Position numbers and translations under genes: made by a program
The notes under the pieces: generated by a model
Told to the model about the DNA's origin: nothing
What the model saw: only the letters and a program-made list of their open reading frames with translations
Databases searched by the model: none
Shown here: positions 20,150-31,283 of the stretch, in pieces
How the letters are laid out: each line of letters starts with the position of its first letter
Position numbering within the stretch: position 1 is the first letter of the stretch
Assembly: GCA_030068145.1 (NCBI GenBank)
Contig: JAPJBO010000525.1
Location: forward strand, 94,953-158,952
Origin: Diplonema papillatum
Taxonomy: Eukaryota; Euglenozoa; Diplonemea; Diplonemida; Diplonemidae
Length of the DNA stretch: 64,000 bases
Reading direction: 5' to 3'

Positions 20150-22418
20150 TTGTGACGCCGGCCACTCAGCGTCCGAACACGACCCAGTTGTCGCACATGC
20201 AGGGGGGTATACCCGTGATACCGGCCATTCAGCGTCTGACCCACTTGTCACACATGCCGGGGGACACTCGTGATACCCGCAACTCAGCGTCCGAACACGA
20301 CCCAGTTGTCACACATGCAGGGGGGTATACCCGTGATACCGGCCATTCAGCGTCTGACCCACTTCTTACACATGCCGGGGGACACTCGTGATACCCGCAA
20401 CTCAGCGTCCGAACACGACCCAGTTGTCACACATGCAGGGGGGTATACCCGTGATACCGGCCATTCAGCGTCTGACCCACTTCTTACACATGCCGGGGGA
20501 CACTCGTGATACCCGCCACTCAGCGTCCGAACACGACCCAGTTGTCACACATGCAGGGGGGTATACCCGTGATACCGGCCATTCAGCGTCTGACCCACTT
20601 GTCACACATGCCGGGGGACACTCGTGATACCCGCAACTCAGCGTCCGAACACGACCCAGTTGTCACACATGCAGGGGGGTATACCCGCGATACCGGCCAT
20701 TCAGCGTCTGACCCACTTGTCACACATGCCGGGGGACACTCGTGATACCCGCAACTCAGCGTCCGAACACGACCCAGTTGTCACACATGCAGGGGGGTAT
20801 ACCCGTGATACCGGCCATTCAGCGTCTGACCCACTTGTCACACATGCCGGGGGACACTCGTGATACCCGCAACTCAGCGTCCGAACACGACCCAGTTGTC
20901 ACACATGCAGGGGGGAATACCCGTGATATCAGCCATTCAGCGTCTGACCCACTTCTTACACATGCCGGGGGACACTCGTGATACCCGCCACTCAGCGTCC
21001 GAACACGACCCAGTTGTCACACATGCAGGGGGGTATACCCGTGATACCGGCCATTCAGCGTCTGACCCACTTCTTACACATGCCGGGGGACACTCGTGAT
21101 ACCCGCAACTCAGCGTCCGAACACGACCCAGTTGTCACACATGCAGGGGGGTATACCCGTGATACCGGCCATTCAGCGTCTGACCCACTTGTCACACATG
21201 CCGGGGGACACTCGTGATACCCGCCACTCAGCGTCCGAACACGACCCAGTTGTCACACATGCAGGGGGGTATACCCGCGATACCGGCCATTCAGCGTCTG
21301 ACCCACTTCTTACACATGCCGGGGGACACTCGTGATACCCGCAACTCAGCGTCCGAACACGACCCAGTTGTCACACATGCAGGGGGGTATACCCGTGATA
21401 CCGGCCATTCAGCGTCTGACCCACTTGTCACACATGCCGGGGGACACTCGTGATACCCGCCACTCAGCGTCCGAACACGACCCAGTTGTCACACATGCAG
21501 GGGGGTATACCCGCGATACCGGCCATTCAGCGTCTGACCCACTTGTCACACATGCCGGGGGACACTCGTGATACCCGCCACTCAGCGTCCGAACACGACC
21601 CAGTTGTCACACATGCAGGGGGGTATACCCGTGATACCGGCCATTCAGCGTCTGACCCACTTGTCACACATGCCGGGGGACACTCGTGATACCCGCCACT
21701 CAGCGTCCGAACACGACCCAGTTGTCACACATGCAGGGGGGTATACCCGTGATACCGGCCATTCAGCGTCTGACCCACTTGTCACACATGCCGGGGGACA
21801 CTCGTGATACCCGCCACTCAGCGTCCGAACACGACCCAGTTGTCACACATGCAGGGGGGTATACCCGTGATACCGGCCATTCAGCGTCTGACCCACTTGT
21901 CACACATGCCGGGGGACACTCGTGATACCCGCCACTCAGCGTCCGAACACGACCCAGTTGTCACACATGCAGGGGGGTATACCCGTGATACCGGCCATTC
22001 AGCGTCTGACCCACTTGTCACACATGCCGGGGGACACTCGTGATACCCGCCACTCAGCGTCCGAACACGACCCAGTTGTCACACATGCAGGGGGGTATAC
22101 CCGTGATACCGGCCATTCAGCGTCTGACCCACTTGTCACACATGCCGGGGGACACTCGTGATACCCGCAACTCAGCGTCCGAACACGACCCAGTTGTCAC
22201 ACATGCAGGGGGGTATACCCGTGATACCGGCCATTCAGCGTCTGACCCACTTGTCACACATGCAGGGGGACACTCGTGATACCCGCCACTCAGCGTCCGA
22301 ACACGACCCAGTTGTCACACATGCAGGGGGGTATACCCGTGATACCGGCCATTCAGCGTCTGACCCACTTGTCACACATGCAGGGGGGTATACCCGTGAC
22401 ACCGGCCACTCAGCGTCC
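20150..22418. repeat. 118-bp satellite, about 19 copies
   Basis: The unit is a dimer of related halves of about 63 and 55 bp, beginning CTCAGCGTCCGAACACGACC and TTCAGCGTCTGACCCACTT. One half contains the palindrome GGGTATACCC. Copies differ at only a few positions. The 79-codon frames seen in each unit are products of the repeat, not genes. The array ends 12 bp before the stop codon of the CFAP161/calcyphosin gene. Confidence 0.97.
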
Positions 22419-22430
22419 TTCGCCTCGTCT

Positions 22431-25400
22431 TCACTGAGTAAGGCGGATGTCCTTGATGTCGGTGATGCCCTGCGCCCTCAGCTGCGCCTTCATGGCGGCT
22501 ATGTCTTCTGGGCCGATGCCGAGGTCGTCCTGTTGGGCGCGTGGTGTCTTTGTCGTGTGTGCGCCCATCACGGGTCTCGGACGATTAAGAGGGAACACAT
22601 CAAAAAGACAGGCGCTTTTCGTTTCGTGCTTGGTTGATTTGATCGTTTTCCCACTTGTAGTTACGTGTGTCATTTTTCAGGTAAGGAGTTCTGACCAAAG
22701 GGCAACCCGCATAGTACCAAAAACATGTCAACCAGCTAAAACGGTTTTGGACTTCTTTTTTTCGGGATTTCCGGTTTTGGTGGTAGTGAAGTTGACGAGT
22801 TAGAGTGCAGGGACCATCTCTCCGGGGAGTATCCGGTCGCCCCACTACAAAGAGATACAAGGAGGGTAGGTTGGTTGGGGCAGAAATATTCTGGAAGATT
22901 CCGATGTCGCGCATGTGATACCCCTCCAGAACCCGTATTCTGAGGCTGAGCGGGGGGCCCTAAGCCATCCAAGAAAGTGGTAGGATGGTTGGGGCAGGAA
23001 ATATTCTGGAAGATTCCGATGTCGCGCATGTGATACCCCTCCAGAACCCGTATTCTGAGGCTGAGCGGGGGGCCCTAAGCCATCCAAGAAGTGTTCTTCT
23101 GAGCGTGAAACCCCGTTTCTCTGGGGTTAGCAGTTCCTGCAGGTTACAAAAAAAGGTCGCACACCCCACATGCACAGCATCCTACTTTGCCAGAATATGT
23201 CTGCCCAAACCCACCCCGTTCCCCCTTTAGGTGTCGTTTTCGTACAAACAACCAGCAAGATTGCTAGGTAGCGAGAGAGACGAGTTGGTGTGCAGGGACC
23301 ATCTCTCCGAGGAGTTTCCGGCTCACTACAACCTCGTACTTCTACGGCGGGTGTAGGTCGTTCCGTCGGAGGCGCGGTGCGGGCCGCGGGCCCGAGAGAG
23401 ATAAAAATACTCGACGTAGCTGCTTCGACTCCGAATGGAAGGGGGGAAATATAGAGGTAAGGGGCAAGTACAATACAAACACAATCTGATTTGTTCTTCG
23501 CTTACACCACCGTGTGTTGTTTTCTCACTCAGGACTTTGACCTGTTGTGTTTGTGTGATTTGTCGTGTAGGGGTAGACCCGCATGACCTCACGTCCGTTC
23601 AACACGTGGTTCGGTAGTTACAGCACTTGGGATCCCTTCTGTTCTTTGTCGGGCAGCATCGTCGAGCATTTCCTTTCAGGCTGGCGCTTATGTAAAAAAA
23701 GACGAGAAGCGGTACCTGGATCTCCTCGACTGTCTGGGAGCCGTCGTTGTGCACGACCAGCACCCTGCGGCAGGTGGTGTTTTCGCAAACGCCTTCGCCG
23801 CCGCTGATGTGCCAAGCGTTCCGGATCATCAGCTCGAAGTAGTCGTCTCCGTCGATGCTCGCGGACAGGTCGGTGTAGTAGTCCTGGAACTCTCCCGGCG
23901 TGATCACCCGGTCGCCGGACTGGTCCCACCCGGAAATGAACTCGACGAGGACCTGTGTGGGTGTCGCTTTCAGGAACAAAGCGGCGTCTCACGTCTCCTC
24001 CTGAGCAGGTATATTATGCTCCTCGCACACACTCGCCCGGGTTTGCACTATAACATGAACAGCTCTGCACAGTGCCGCCTGTGTAAAGACACTCAGCTGT
24101 TGCACGGGGCCGGGGAAAAACCCGTGCAGCCAACACCGCAAGATGAAAACAGAAGTCTTGAGCTGAGTACAACTCTCCGAGGGTAGAAACATGGAAGGGA
24201 TTACAAGCTCGCCGTTGGCAGTTCCGTACTCGGAAACCGTCGCGTTGGGGCACTTGCCACCGTCGGCAATGAACGTGCTGCACGTTCTGCAAACGTTCTC
24301 AGCCGAGCACTTAGTGCCCACCTTGCCGCAGAAACCTTCCGTCGACTCGCTGGAGCAAGCAAGGTACGGGTTGCACGTGTCGTTCACAACTCCTCCGGCG
24401 TTGCTGTGGATCCACTGGTTCACCATTCCCGGAGATCCTCCGCGGCACGATCCAGCAATCGATCCAGCAGTTCAACACGTGCTGCACGGACAGGTTGATG
24501 TCAACTCCCTTACCTTTCCTTGCAATCTTGATTCTGTCACCGAGCGCAGAGATAAACACACCTGGTCCTCCGTTTTCGCGCCGCTGACCACCTGCGGGTG
24601 CCGGTACAGGTTGCGGCCGTAGATGTTCTTCAACTCCGCGAAGGTGACCATCCCGTTGCAGTCGGTGTCGAGCCGGTCGAACGCCTGCGCCACGATGCCC
24701 GAGCGCCGCCCGTTCATCGGCTCACGAATGCCGCGCATGAACTCGGTCAGGGTCACGACGCCGTCGCCGTTCCGGTCGAAGAAGGTGAAGATGGTGTCGA
24801 GTTCGGCCGACGACAGCGGCACTCCATACTGTTCGAGCCCCTGCTTGATCTCCCGCCGGCTGAGCTTCCGGTCGCCGTTGTCGTCGAGGATGCGGAAGGC
24901 CCGGGACAGCGCCTTGAACGACCCGTCGCCGGACCTCTCCAGAATCTTCCGCCGCACGTCCTGCAGCGCGTCTCGCTGCTTCCCCGGGGCGAACGGGGTG
25001 AAATTCGACCCTTTCGGGGCGCAGACGACGCCCCACAGGTTGAGCTTCCCGACGGCCTCGCACGCCTTCTTCCCGTGCTGTTCCTTGTGGTGGAACGCGG
25101 AGACTTCGAGGTCGAAGCCGAACGCCGTTTTGCAGCGCGCCGCCGGCTCGACGCTGAGGAACTGCGCCGTCTTCACCGACCTGACGGCGACGACGTCGCC
25201 CATGTGCACGGGGAGACCCTCGGTTTCAATGCTCCACGAGACCTCCCCCGGCTCGATCCTCCAGAGGGTGTCCATGCCCCCCGCGTAGCACGCGGTCACC
25301 TGGCCTTTGAGCTGCCCTGAGCTGTTTCCGATGGCGCTCGTGCTGGGGTCCGGGAGCGCCGCTGCGAGGTTGAGGTGGGCGTCGGCGAGGTGCGGGTTCG

Positions 25401-25854
25401 TGAGCTTGACGGTCTGCCCGTAGTGCACGAGGTCGGCCTCCTTCTCGCGGGCGTAGAACGGCTTGTGCGGGTCGCGCGCTTTCTGCACGATCCACGCCGT
25501 CCGCACGACGGGTGCCGCTTTCTCGGCGAGGGTGACGAGGGCATGCGCCGGTCTGCCCTTGACCTCCGTAAACGTGTCGGCCGCCAGCGCGCCTTTGTTC
25601 GCGGCCGACTGCAACAGGATGACGTCACCGAAGCGGAGGTATCCATCCGCCGGCTCCGGGGTGAGGCACAGCTTCTGCAGGCCGTAGTCCAGCTTCCGCT
25701 GGATGCCCTGCGTCGTCTGCCCGCCGACCTGCAGGCGCAGCATGCTGTCCCGCATCTTCGCGGCCTCGCGGGCCACGTCCTCCCTCCAGTTCCCGGTGAA
25801 CGTCCGCATGGAGAAGTCCTTGTGCCCGCACATCTGCTGCTTCGTGTACTCCAT
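22431..25854 (-). CDS. CFAP161-like/calcyphosin-like fusion protein, three exons, 542 aa
   Basis: Exons 25854-24562, 23952-23716 and 22529-22431 join at GT-AG introns, all phase 0 (TEDQ|VLVEF and VEEIQ|DDLGIG). Residues about 18-285 match the ciliary protein CFAP161: TGNWREDVAREAAKMRD, DGYLRFGDVILL and GLPVHMGDVV. Residues about 295-475 match calcyphosin, with EF-hand loops at 324-335 (DDNGDRKLSRRE), 360-371, 396-407 and 441-452, all with acids at positions 1 and 12. CFAP161 is a microtubule inner protein of axonemal doublets; calcyphosins bind calcium. The fusion probably gives calcium response or calcium-dependent structure to an axonemal protein (inference). The start lies in a GGAAGATGGAG context. 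Introns are filled with repeats and a protease relic. Confidence 0.88.
22640..22735 (+). repeat. R10 repeat copy in intron 2 of the CFAP161/calcyphosin gene
   Basis: Contains TTTTTCAGGTAAGGAG and GGGCAACCCGCA; antisense to the host gene. Confidence 0.6.
22795..23350. repeat. Two R4 copies and a 114-bp tandem duplication
   Basis: R4 (GAGTTAGAGTGCAGGGACC) lies at 22795-22850 and 23278-23350; other copies are at 6570-6620 and 33148-33245. The block with AATATTCTGGAAGATTCCG occurs twice, about 22865-22978 and 22980-23092. Confidence 0.75.
23403..23697 (+). repeat. Dispersed repeat R2, fullest copy
   Basis: It starts AAATACTCGACGTAGC and ends GGCGCTTATGTAAAAAAA. The start and end resemble R1 (AAATACTCGAGG; GTGCTTATACAAAA), so R1 and R2 are probably related SINE-like families. 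Its tail ends 15 nt from the exon 2 donor of the surrounding gene. Confidence 0.75.
24190..24560 (-). pseudogene. Cathepsin X/Z-like cysteine protease fragment
   Basis: It lies in intron 1 of the CFAP161/calcyphosin gene, same strand, starting at the splice donor. One frame reads ISALGDRIKIARKGKG and LSVQHVLNC. After a frameshift another reads GSCRGGSPGMVNQWIHSN, then DTCNPYLACSS and a Cys-rich stretch (CRTCSTFIADGGKCPN). These match the middle of cathepsin X, papain family. The catalytic Cys segment upstream and the His/Asn segments downstream are absent. A dispersed repeat adjoins its end. It cannot make an active enzyme. Confidence 0.72.
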
Positions 25855-26780
25855 CTTCCCTCCTTTTATGCACCCCGACTCAGCAGATACCCTCTTTTCT
25901 GACGTTTTTACTTCGATCGCAATTCCAAGTTTTCGCTCGGTGCTGGAAATGGCACTTGCAAAAAATCTCAAACAAAAATTTTCACCTCTACAAAACGACC
26001 CGGTGAAATTCCCGAGCATTTTCTGGAGCTCTCCCAAAAGAAAGAGGCTGGTAATATTTTGACTTCGGTGCACACAAGAGCGAAGATGCCCGTCCGCGGG
26101 CCCGGGGGCCGTAAGCAAGGGCAGAAATGCCTTTGTATGCGGTGGGTCGTGCTTCTGTGTGAAATGCCCAACCGCTGCGGGCGTCAGGCGAGGGGTGAAG
26201 GGGAACGTGTCAGCTAGACTTTGGCGGACAATGTCCGGCATGGGGAGGGGGGGTCTCGGGCCTTATTTTTTTAGAGTTAAAGTTCGCTTGAAATACCGGG
26301 GTTTTAGGGTCTCCGTGTGACCGTTCATGAATGGGTTCTCTTAGAGCAAGAAAGGGCTTTATGGTTACGGATTGTATATTTAGTGCATGCTTTCGTTATG
26401 GGTTATGGCTAGCCATATCCGGGACTGTTTGTGACCGACACCAAGTACACTCCTTCGTGGAGTGTAATCTTGGGCCCCCCACGTTCTACAAGTTGAGCAG
26501 GGGTTGCCTTGTAGCCCGTACCGGTCTGTTGTCCGCGTTTTTATGTTGCCATGCCGTCCTATGTCCGCCACCGGGATAAAGGGGGGGCGGGGTCGAGGAC
26601 TCCTGGTTCTGTCGGAAATTGAAAAGATGGCTTTCATTTCTTCCTCGGCAAAATCATGTTTGAAATTGTAGCCAGTTCCATCCACCATTGTTCTTTTTTC
26701 GTCCAGGCGGATGGTTACTGCGCTTTCCTTTCCAAGAGACCTCTGCACATCATAAGCACTCATGATCATGCGCACGTAGA
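25855..26780. other. Upstream region of the CFAP161/calcyphosin gene; R3 copy
   Basis: 26268-26470 is an R3 copy closely matching 54915-55110 (CTTAGAGCAAGAAAGGGCT, then GGTTATGGCTAGCCAT). 25855-26240 is unique and should hold the promoter; no core motif is clear. Confidence 0.5.
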
Positions 26781-26782
26781 AG

Positions 26783-27388
26783 TTGGCCTGGCGGAGAGAC
26801 TCCCCAATCCAGGAGCAAGTTTCCCTCAGCGCCTCATTTCGGATTTGGCCCCGGCAACGCCGGCCAAGGCGACGTCTGTTTCACCTGTCCCCCCAGGATC
26901 CACGTGTCATTCCTGAACCCTGCGTCGGGGCCAAGTGGGAGAAGCTCTTTTACGCCCTTCCCTACCACAGCCAGGTTCCTTGGACCTGTCATGCCAGGAT
27001 GCTGCAGGCCATCTGGAAGTGGGAGTTGATGACCAGTGAGTTGTTGAGGAATAGGGGGTCTGCGAACAACCCCCTGTGGATTTCACCTAACTAGTGCTAC
27101 ATCAACTTGAAGGAGATGTGGGCGCTAGCAGAGGGAGTGACGCAGTTGTGCTGGACGCCGGGGACGACGACGTGCCGCGTGGACAATGCGGCAGTGGTTG
27201 GCGCGGTTGCGAAACCGCCTTGTCATCATGCTTGCAGCAGGATTAGGGAAGATACCGAGCTCCCCCAGGACATAGGATTTGCTTCTTCCGAGGTCACACC
27301 CTGCCTTCCGTCCATCGCCATGCTACCGACCTCCGCCAGCGTCCGTCCAGAACGGGCAAAAAAAAAAGCCAACCCAAAACACTTCTAA
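26783..27388 (+). pseudogene. Retroelement RNase H relic with an in-frame stop
   Basis: One frame reads WEKLFYALPYHSQVPW, a TAG at 27092-27094, then INLKEMWALAEGV and CRVDNAAVVGAVAK. The I-N-L-K-E-x-W-A and V-D-N-A-A-V blocks are typical of RNase H in DIRS/Ty3-like elements and resemble the second and third catalytic regions at 5448-5786. The stop codon, missing RT and poor tail show decay. Confidence 0.5.
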
Positions 27389-27534
27389 AACCTCCTCAGG
27401 GGAATCAACTGCCTTCGGGTGGGGTAGTCCGTCACTTGCTGTCGTTGGGGGGAAAGCAAAACACTGCACTCCACCTTCGCATGTCAACCGGCGGTGATAA
27501 TGACGTCGAGTGCTGTGTCTCGTGCGGCGGCTCT

Positions 27535-27983
27535 TCACTTCCTCGTGCGCGGTTCTCCGCCGTTCCCGACCCACTCGTACCGCTCAACCATCCACTTCAG
27601 CGCTCCTAAATCCCTCCTCACCGAAGGTGTCACGGTCACGCCTCGATGCCACGCGCACGCGTCCTCACCCGCCATCCTCCCGCCCATCCTCGATGCGAAC
27701 GACAGCAGTGCGGCGAAGTGGCAGCCTTCTTCGGCAGCTTTCTGCTTCCACACTGCTTCGATCGTGGCCAAGTTTTCCTTTGGCCCCTTAAAGCTGTGTG
27801 AAGCTCTTTCTTCACCTCCGCCTGCAAAGAGCTCCTCGCGACACTCTCCGAGACGGTGCTCGCTGGTGCTGGTTCAGCTGGCGAGATGTCAGCAGCGACT
27901 TGGGGGGGCATGGTTGGCTTGCAAGCAGTACTATTTAGAGTTGAAGCTGTTCTCTCTTTCTGCCTGGGGTCGGGAAGTGTCAT
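27535..27983 (-). pseudogene. Retroelement connection-domain relic, two frames
   Basis: The minus strand reads IEAVWKQKAAEEGCHF then LLSFASRMGGRMAGEDA and RRDLGALKWMVERYEW. This resembles the segment between RT and RNase H of DIRS/Ty3-like elements. The upstream part (SESVARSSLQAEVKKEL) is in another frame. It faces the relic at 26783-27388, so they are not one collinear element. Confidence 0.4.
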
Positions 27984-28023
27984 ACAGTTTCAAGGCGTTG
28001 ACTTTGCGCACCGACTTGGGCCC

Positions 28024-28236
28024 AAAATACTCGAGGGACTGCCTTGTGCTCATTTCGAAGGAGGCTAGAGGGGGAGAAAACAATACAACTACAAAGTGGG
28101 TCTTTTTGTTGAACGCTTACGCTCCCAGATTTACCTGTGTTACGTGTGGGCTACAGCACATTTACCTCCTTTCATCTATCGCAACTGGCAGTCTCCTCAA
28201 GCATTTCCTACAAAGCAGGTGCTTATACAAAAAAAA
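28024..28236 (+). repeat. SINE-like repeat R1, copy 3
   Basis: Nearly full length, with a small deletion after GAACGCTTACG. Confidence 0.85.
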
Positions 28237-28627
28237 TCGAACTGCGTTTTAGGAGTCTGCAACATGCGTTTGTGCGTGCCAGTGGTCTCGTTCGTTTCCT
28301 GCTTGTGGGTCCCCTGTTTCATTTTTCAGGTCGGGAATTCTGATCAACCAACAAAGCACGCCCCAGCCACCAGGAGACACCTGCAAACTGCGGGAGACAC
28401 TTCCAAAAGGCGAGAGAGCCACCGGCAAGTGGCTGGAAACCCGCAAAAAGGTGTCTCCCGTCATCCGCAGGTGTCACCCCGGGTTAGACAAGTGCCTCCA
28501 GCCACTTTGCACATAACGCCTTCCAACAGCGCCCCTATTTTTCGTCGTGCGCTTTGTGCTGCGGGGGGTCAGGACTTCTTTTTCCCCTGTTGCACGTGTG
28601 TGTGCCTTAGAGGAAAACCCTGACCGC

Positions 28628-28940
28628 TACGTCCGTTCAACACGTGTTCGGTAGTTGCAGCACCAGGGATCTCTCCGGTTCTTTGTCTGGCAGCTTCGTC
28701 GAGCATTTCCTTGCAAGCTGACGTTTATGTCAAAAAGAAAAAGAAAAGGGGTAAGTAGAAACAGTTACGGTTAATGATCTTCGTGTGCTCGCCACACATT
28801 TCCATCGCGGCGCTTCAGGACGGAATGCAACGGAGCGCGGGACGGCGGGTAGCCGAGAACGTGGGCTGTTGTGAGAGGGAGTAAGTCCTGTGCCGCAGGA
28901 TGTTATTGGTCGGAGGTACTGGCGCCTTGGACGACAGAAG
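28628..28940 (+). repeat. R2 fragment followed by an R8 copy
   Basis: 28628-28737 is R2 (GTCCGTTCAACACGTG to GACGTTTATGTC). 28765-28940 is a divergent R8 (TTAATGATCTTCGTGTG). Confidence 0.65.
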
Positions 28941-29900
28941 AAGAAAAAAAAAGATAACGAAAAGAGCAGAGAGGGAGCTTCATGAAGTAGTTCAGCCAGG
29001 ATAATGCCCGCTAACGTGTTCTACGACCGGATGAGTCTCATGTGTGCAATTCCCATTGACTATCGCGTCTGGCCGCGGTCTTCATCGTTCCCAGAGCCAA
29101 GACATCCACCGAGACTAAGTGCAGTCCACAATAACCTCCTCGCCCGTCCCTCCCGTCGGTTCACCAGCAACGGCGGCAATGAGAGAGAGAGAGAACACAT
29201 AAAACAAGTCAAAGGGTGTGGCCAGGGCCTCTCCCCTCCCACCTATATATGCGTTCTCGCTGTCATCGCCACCGCGCTGACAATTCCGAGAGAGGAGAGT
29301 TTGGGGTTAGAATGCAAAGAATCTGTGGCGAGAATCTGCATCGCCGGGGATCGCGGTCATCTCTTCGCACTTGATGCGCCGTGCTTTCGCCTCTTCAGCT
29401 CGTCTGGATCGCCGCGCTCAGGCGCGCGTTTGTTGCTTCGCTTCTCCTTCGACTGCTCGCCCAGCGAGAGAAAGAGAGAGGGTCAGCTGGGTGCATCTAT
29501 TGCGGAGGTGTCCCCCTCCTCGCACTTCTCGTCGTTTTTCGTCTGTTCCGTCCTGGGGATGGTCGGTCCCATTTCGTGCCGCGGGTCGGTAGAAGATTGC
29601 GCCGGCGAAGTTGTTCGCTTTCGGTTCAGCGCGTCTGCGGCAGCTGGGTCCACACCCCCACGTGTGGGGCGGTGTTTATCTTCCTGCCATTTCCAGGTGC
29701 TGCGCATTTTCCAACCGGAATTTTTTGTCACAGCTGAAGTACTCTGGAACCTCAAGATATTTAAGGCTCTGGATTCCCATTAGCTCTTTGTCGCCGTTCT
29801 TCGCTTTGGCATTTGCATCAAACCAGTTTTTTAGGGTTGTTGGGGAACCCTCCTCGGCCTTCCAGCTTTCCTGCCCTGGCCTGCAGTAAGTCGCGCCCTC
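28941..29900. other. Gene-free stretch downstream of eL20
   Basis: 29325-29470 (CATCTCTTCGCAC, AGCTCGTCTGGATCG) is related, in reverse, to 61170-61275. Open frames here are not supported. The eL20 3' end and polyadenylation region should lie in the right part. Confidence 0.45.
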
Positions 29901-29901
29901 C

Positions 29902-30453
29902 CTAGAAGGTCTGCGGTGCTTTGGCGGTGAGGACGGCGCGTTTTGCGGCGGCGGGCTTACGGACGCGGTGAATGAGAGGAAAGCGGATCGAACCATTGTG
30001 GAACTGCGTCATGTGGGGGAGCGCGCACTGTTTCGCGAGCTTCGTCGAGGAGCGGATGACTTGGATGTTGCTGAAGGATGCCCTGTGCTGGCCGGCCAGG
30101 CCGTTGAAGATGCGGCTGACGCCGCGGGACAAGTGCGTGTCACGGATTTCCTTGCTCGTGTTCACTGGCCCGGTGCGGGAAAACCAGCGGAGGTGGACGC
30201 AGAAGTTCTTCACGGTGTTCGGCGCGCGCTCCTTGAGCTCGCGGACGCCGAACAGCTCGCCGTTGGCGCGCTTGACCTTGTGGCACTCGCGCATGAACTT
30301 CCAAAACTTCGTCTTCGCCGCGACGTGGTTCGGAGCGAAGCACGTGTGCCGGAACAGCTTCGGCTGCGGCTCTTGCGGCGTAGGCCGGTGGCGGCCGACC
30401 AACTCGTAGTGTCGCAGGTGTGCGCCCGCGAGGCAAATCGTCGCCTTTCCCAT
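29902..30453 (-). CDS. RPL18A: 60S ribosomal protein eL20 (L18a), 183 aa
   Basis: An intronless frame from ATG at 30453 (context GACAACAATGGGAAAG). It matches eL20 almost end to end: HLRHYELVGRHRPTP, FAPNHVAAKTKFWKF, NFCVHLRWFSRTGPVN, TSKEIRDTHLSRGVSR, GQHRASFSNIQVI, QFHNGSIRFPLIHRV and a C-terminal KAPQTF. The length suits the family (about 175-185). eL20 is a eukaryotic/archaeal large-subunit protein. The first about ten residues are atypical, and a pyrimidine-CAG at about 30484 could mark a 5'-UTR intron acceptor. A decayed partial copy lies just upstream. Confidence 0.95.
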   Translation of the reverse strand: MGKATICLAGAHLRHYELVGRHRPTPQEPQPKLFRHTCFAPNHVAAKTKFWKFMRECHKVKRANGELFGVRELKERAPNTVKNFCVHLRWFSRTGPVNTSKEIRDTHLSRGVSRIFNGLAGQHRASFSNIQVIRSSTKLAKQCALPHMTQFHNGSIRFPLIHRVRKPAAAKRAVLTAKAPQTF

Positions 30454-30654
30454 TGTTGTCTTCTGCGCGCTTTTCTTCAAAAAATAACCTGCAAGGGATA
30501 ACACTTCGGATGCTGTTTTTAGAGTTACCGTTCGCTTGGGACGCCACGGGTTTGAAAGTCCCTGGCCTTCCGCCAAATGGTGGGTGTTTTGTAAATTTTT
30601 AGCAAGATATTCCGAGCTTTGATAAAACTTGAAATTCTCAACTTTTTGCCAGTG

Positions 30655-30920
30655 CCAGCGGAGGCGGACGCAGAAGTTCTTCACGGTGTTCGGCGCGCGC
30701 TCCTTGAGCTCGCGGACGCCGAACAGCTCGCCGTTGGCGCGCTTGACCTTGTGGCACTCGCGCATGAACTTCCAACTTCGACTTCGTCTTCGCCGCGACG
30801 TGGTTCGGAGCGAAGCACGTGTGCCGGAACAGCTTCGGCTGCGGCTCTTGCGGCGTCGGCCGGTGGCGGCCGACCAATTTGTAGTGTCGCAGGTGTGCAC
30901 ACGCGAGGCACGTCGCCCGG
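30655..30920 (-). pseudogene. Partial duplicate of the eL20 gene (5' half)
   Basis: It repeats 30186-30445 (from ATCLACAHLRHYKLVG to NFCVRLRW), with a 4-nt insertion (ACTTCGACTTCG) that shifts the frame, then diverges. It lies upstream of the intact gene in the same orientation. Confidence 0.88.
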
Positions 30921-31245
30921 AGGCCGATAGCGACTGTGAGTCCCGTATTTCCTCGACGAGCCATGTTGGTTAACTCCTTGCTAGCACGAGTTGCTGAGTT
31001 TGGGAATGCTGAGCTATTCGGCAGGTCTCCCTCTGCTGAGGCTACATATCTCCAGGAGGCCGATAGCGACAGAGAGTAGCCCGTATTTCCTCGACGAGCC
31101 ACGTTGCTTAACACCGCTCAGTTTGGGAATGCTGAGCTGATCGGCAGGTATCCCTCTGCTGAGGCTACATATCTCCGGAAGGCCGATAGCGACAGAGAGT
31201 CCCGTATTTCCTCGACGAGCCAGTGTTGGTTAACTCCTTGCAAGC
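30918..31245. repeat. About 2.5 tandem units with GGCCGATAGCGACAGAGAG
   Basis: Three copies of the GGCCGATAGCGAC block with CCGTATTTCCTCGACGAGCC, spaced roughly 120-140 bp apart, immediately upstream of the eL20 duplicate. Confidence 0.8.
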
Positions 31246-31283
31246 ACGAGTAGCGGAACTCACCTGGCCCCGGCGTATCAAGT

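Noticed and set aside
20150..22418. CRISPR array
   Set aside because: Units are contiguous tandem repeats with no unique spacers, in a eukaryotic context.
20270..22637. Seventeen or more identical 79-codon frames in the satellite, and a 159-codon one at its end
   Set aside because: They recur every 118 bp because the repeat unit happens to be open; no coding signal or start context.
24598..25320. Plus-strand frames of 240 and 221 codons
   Set aside because: Antisense shadows of the CFAP161/calcyphosin exon 1.
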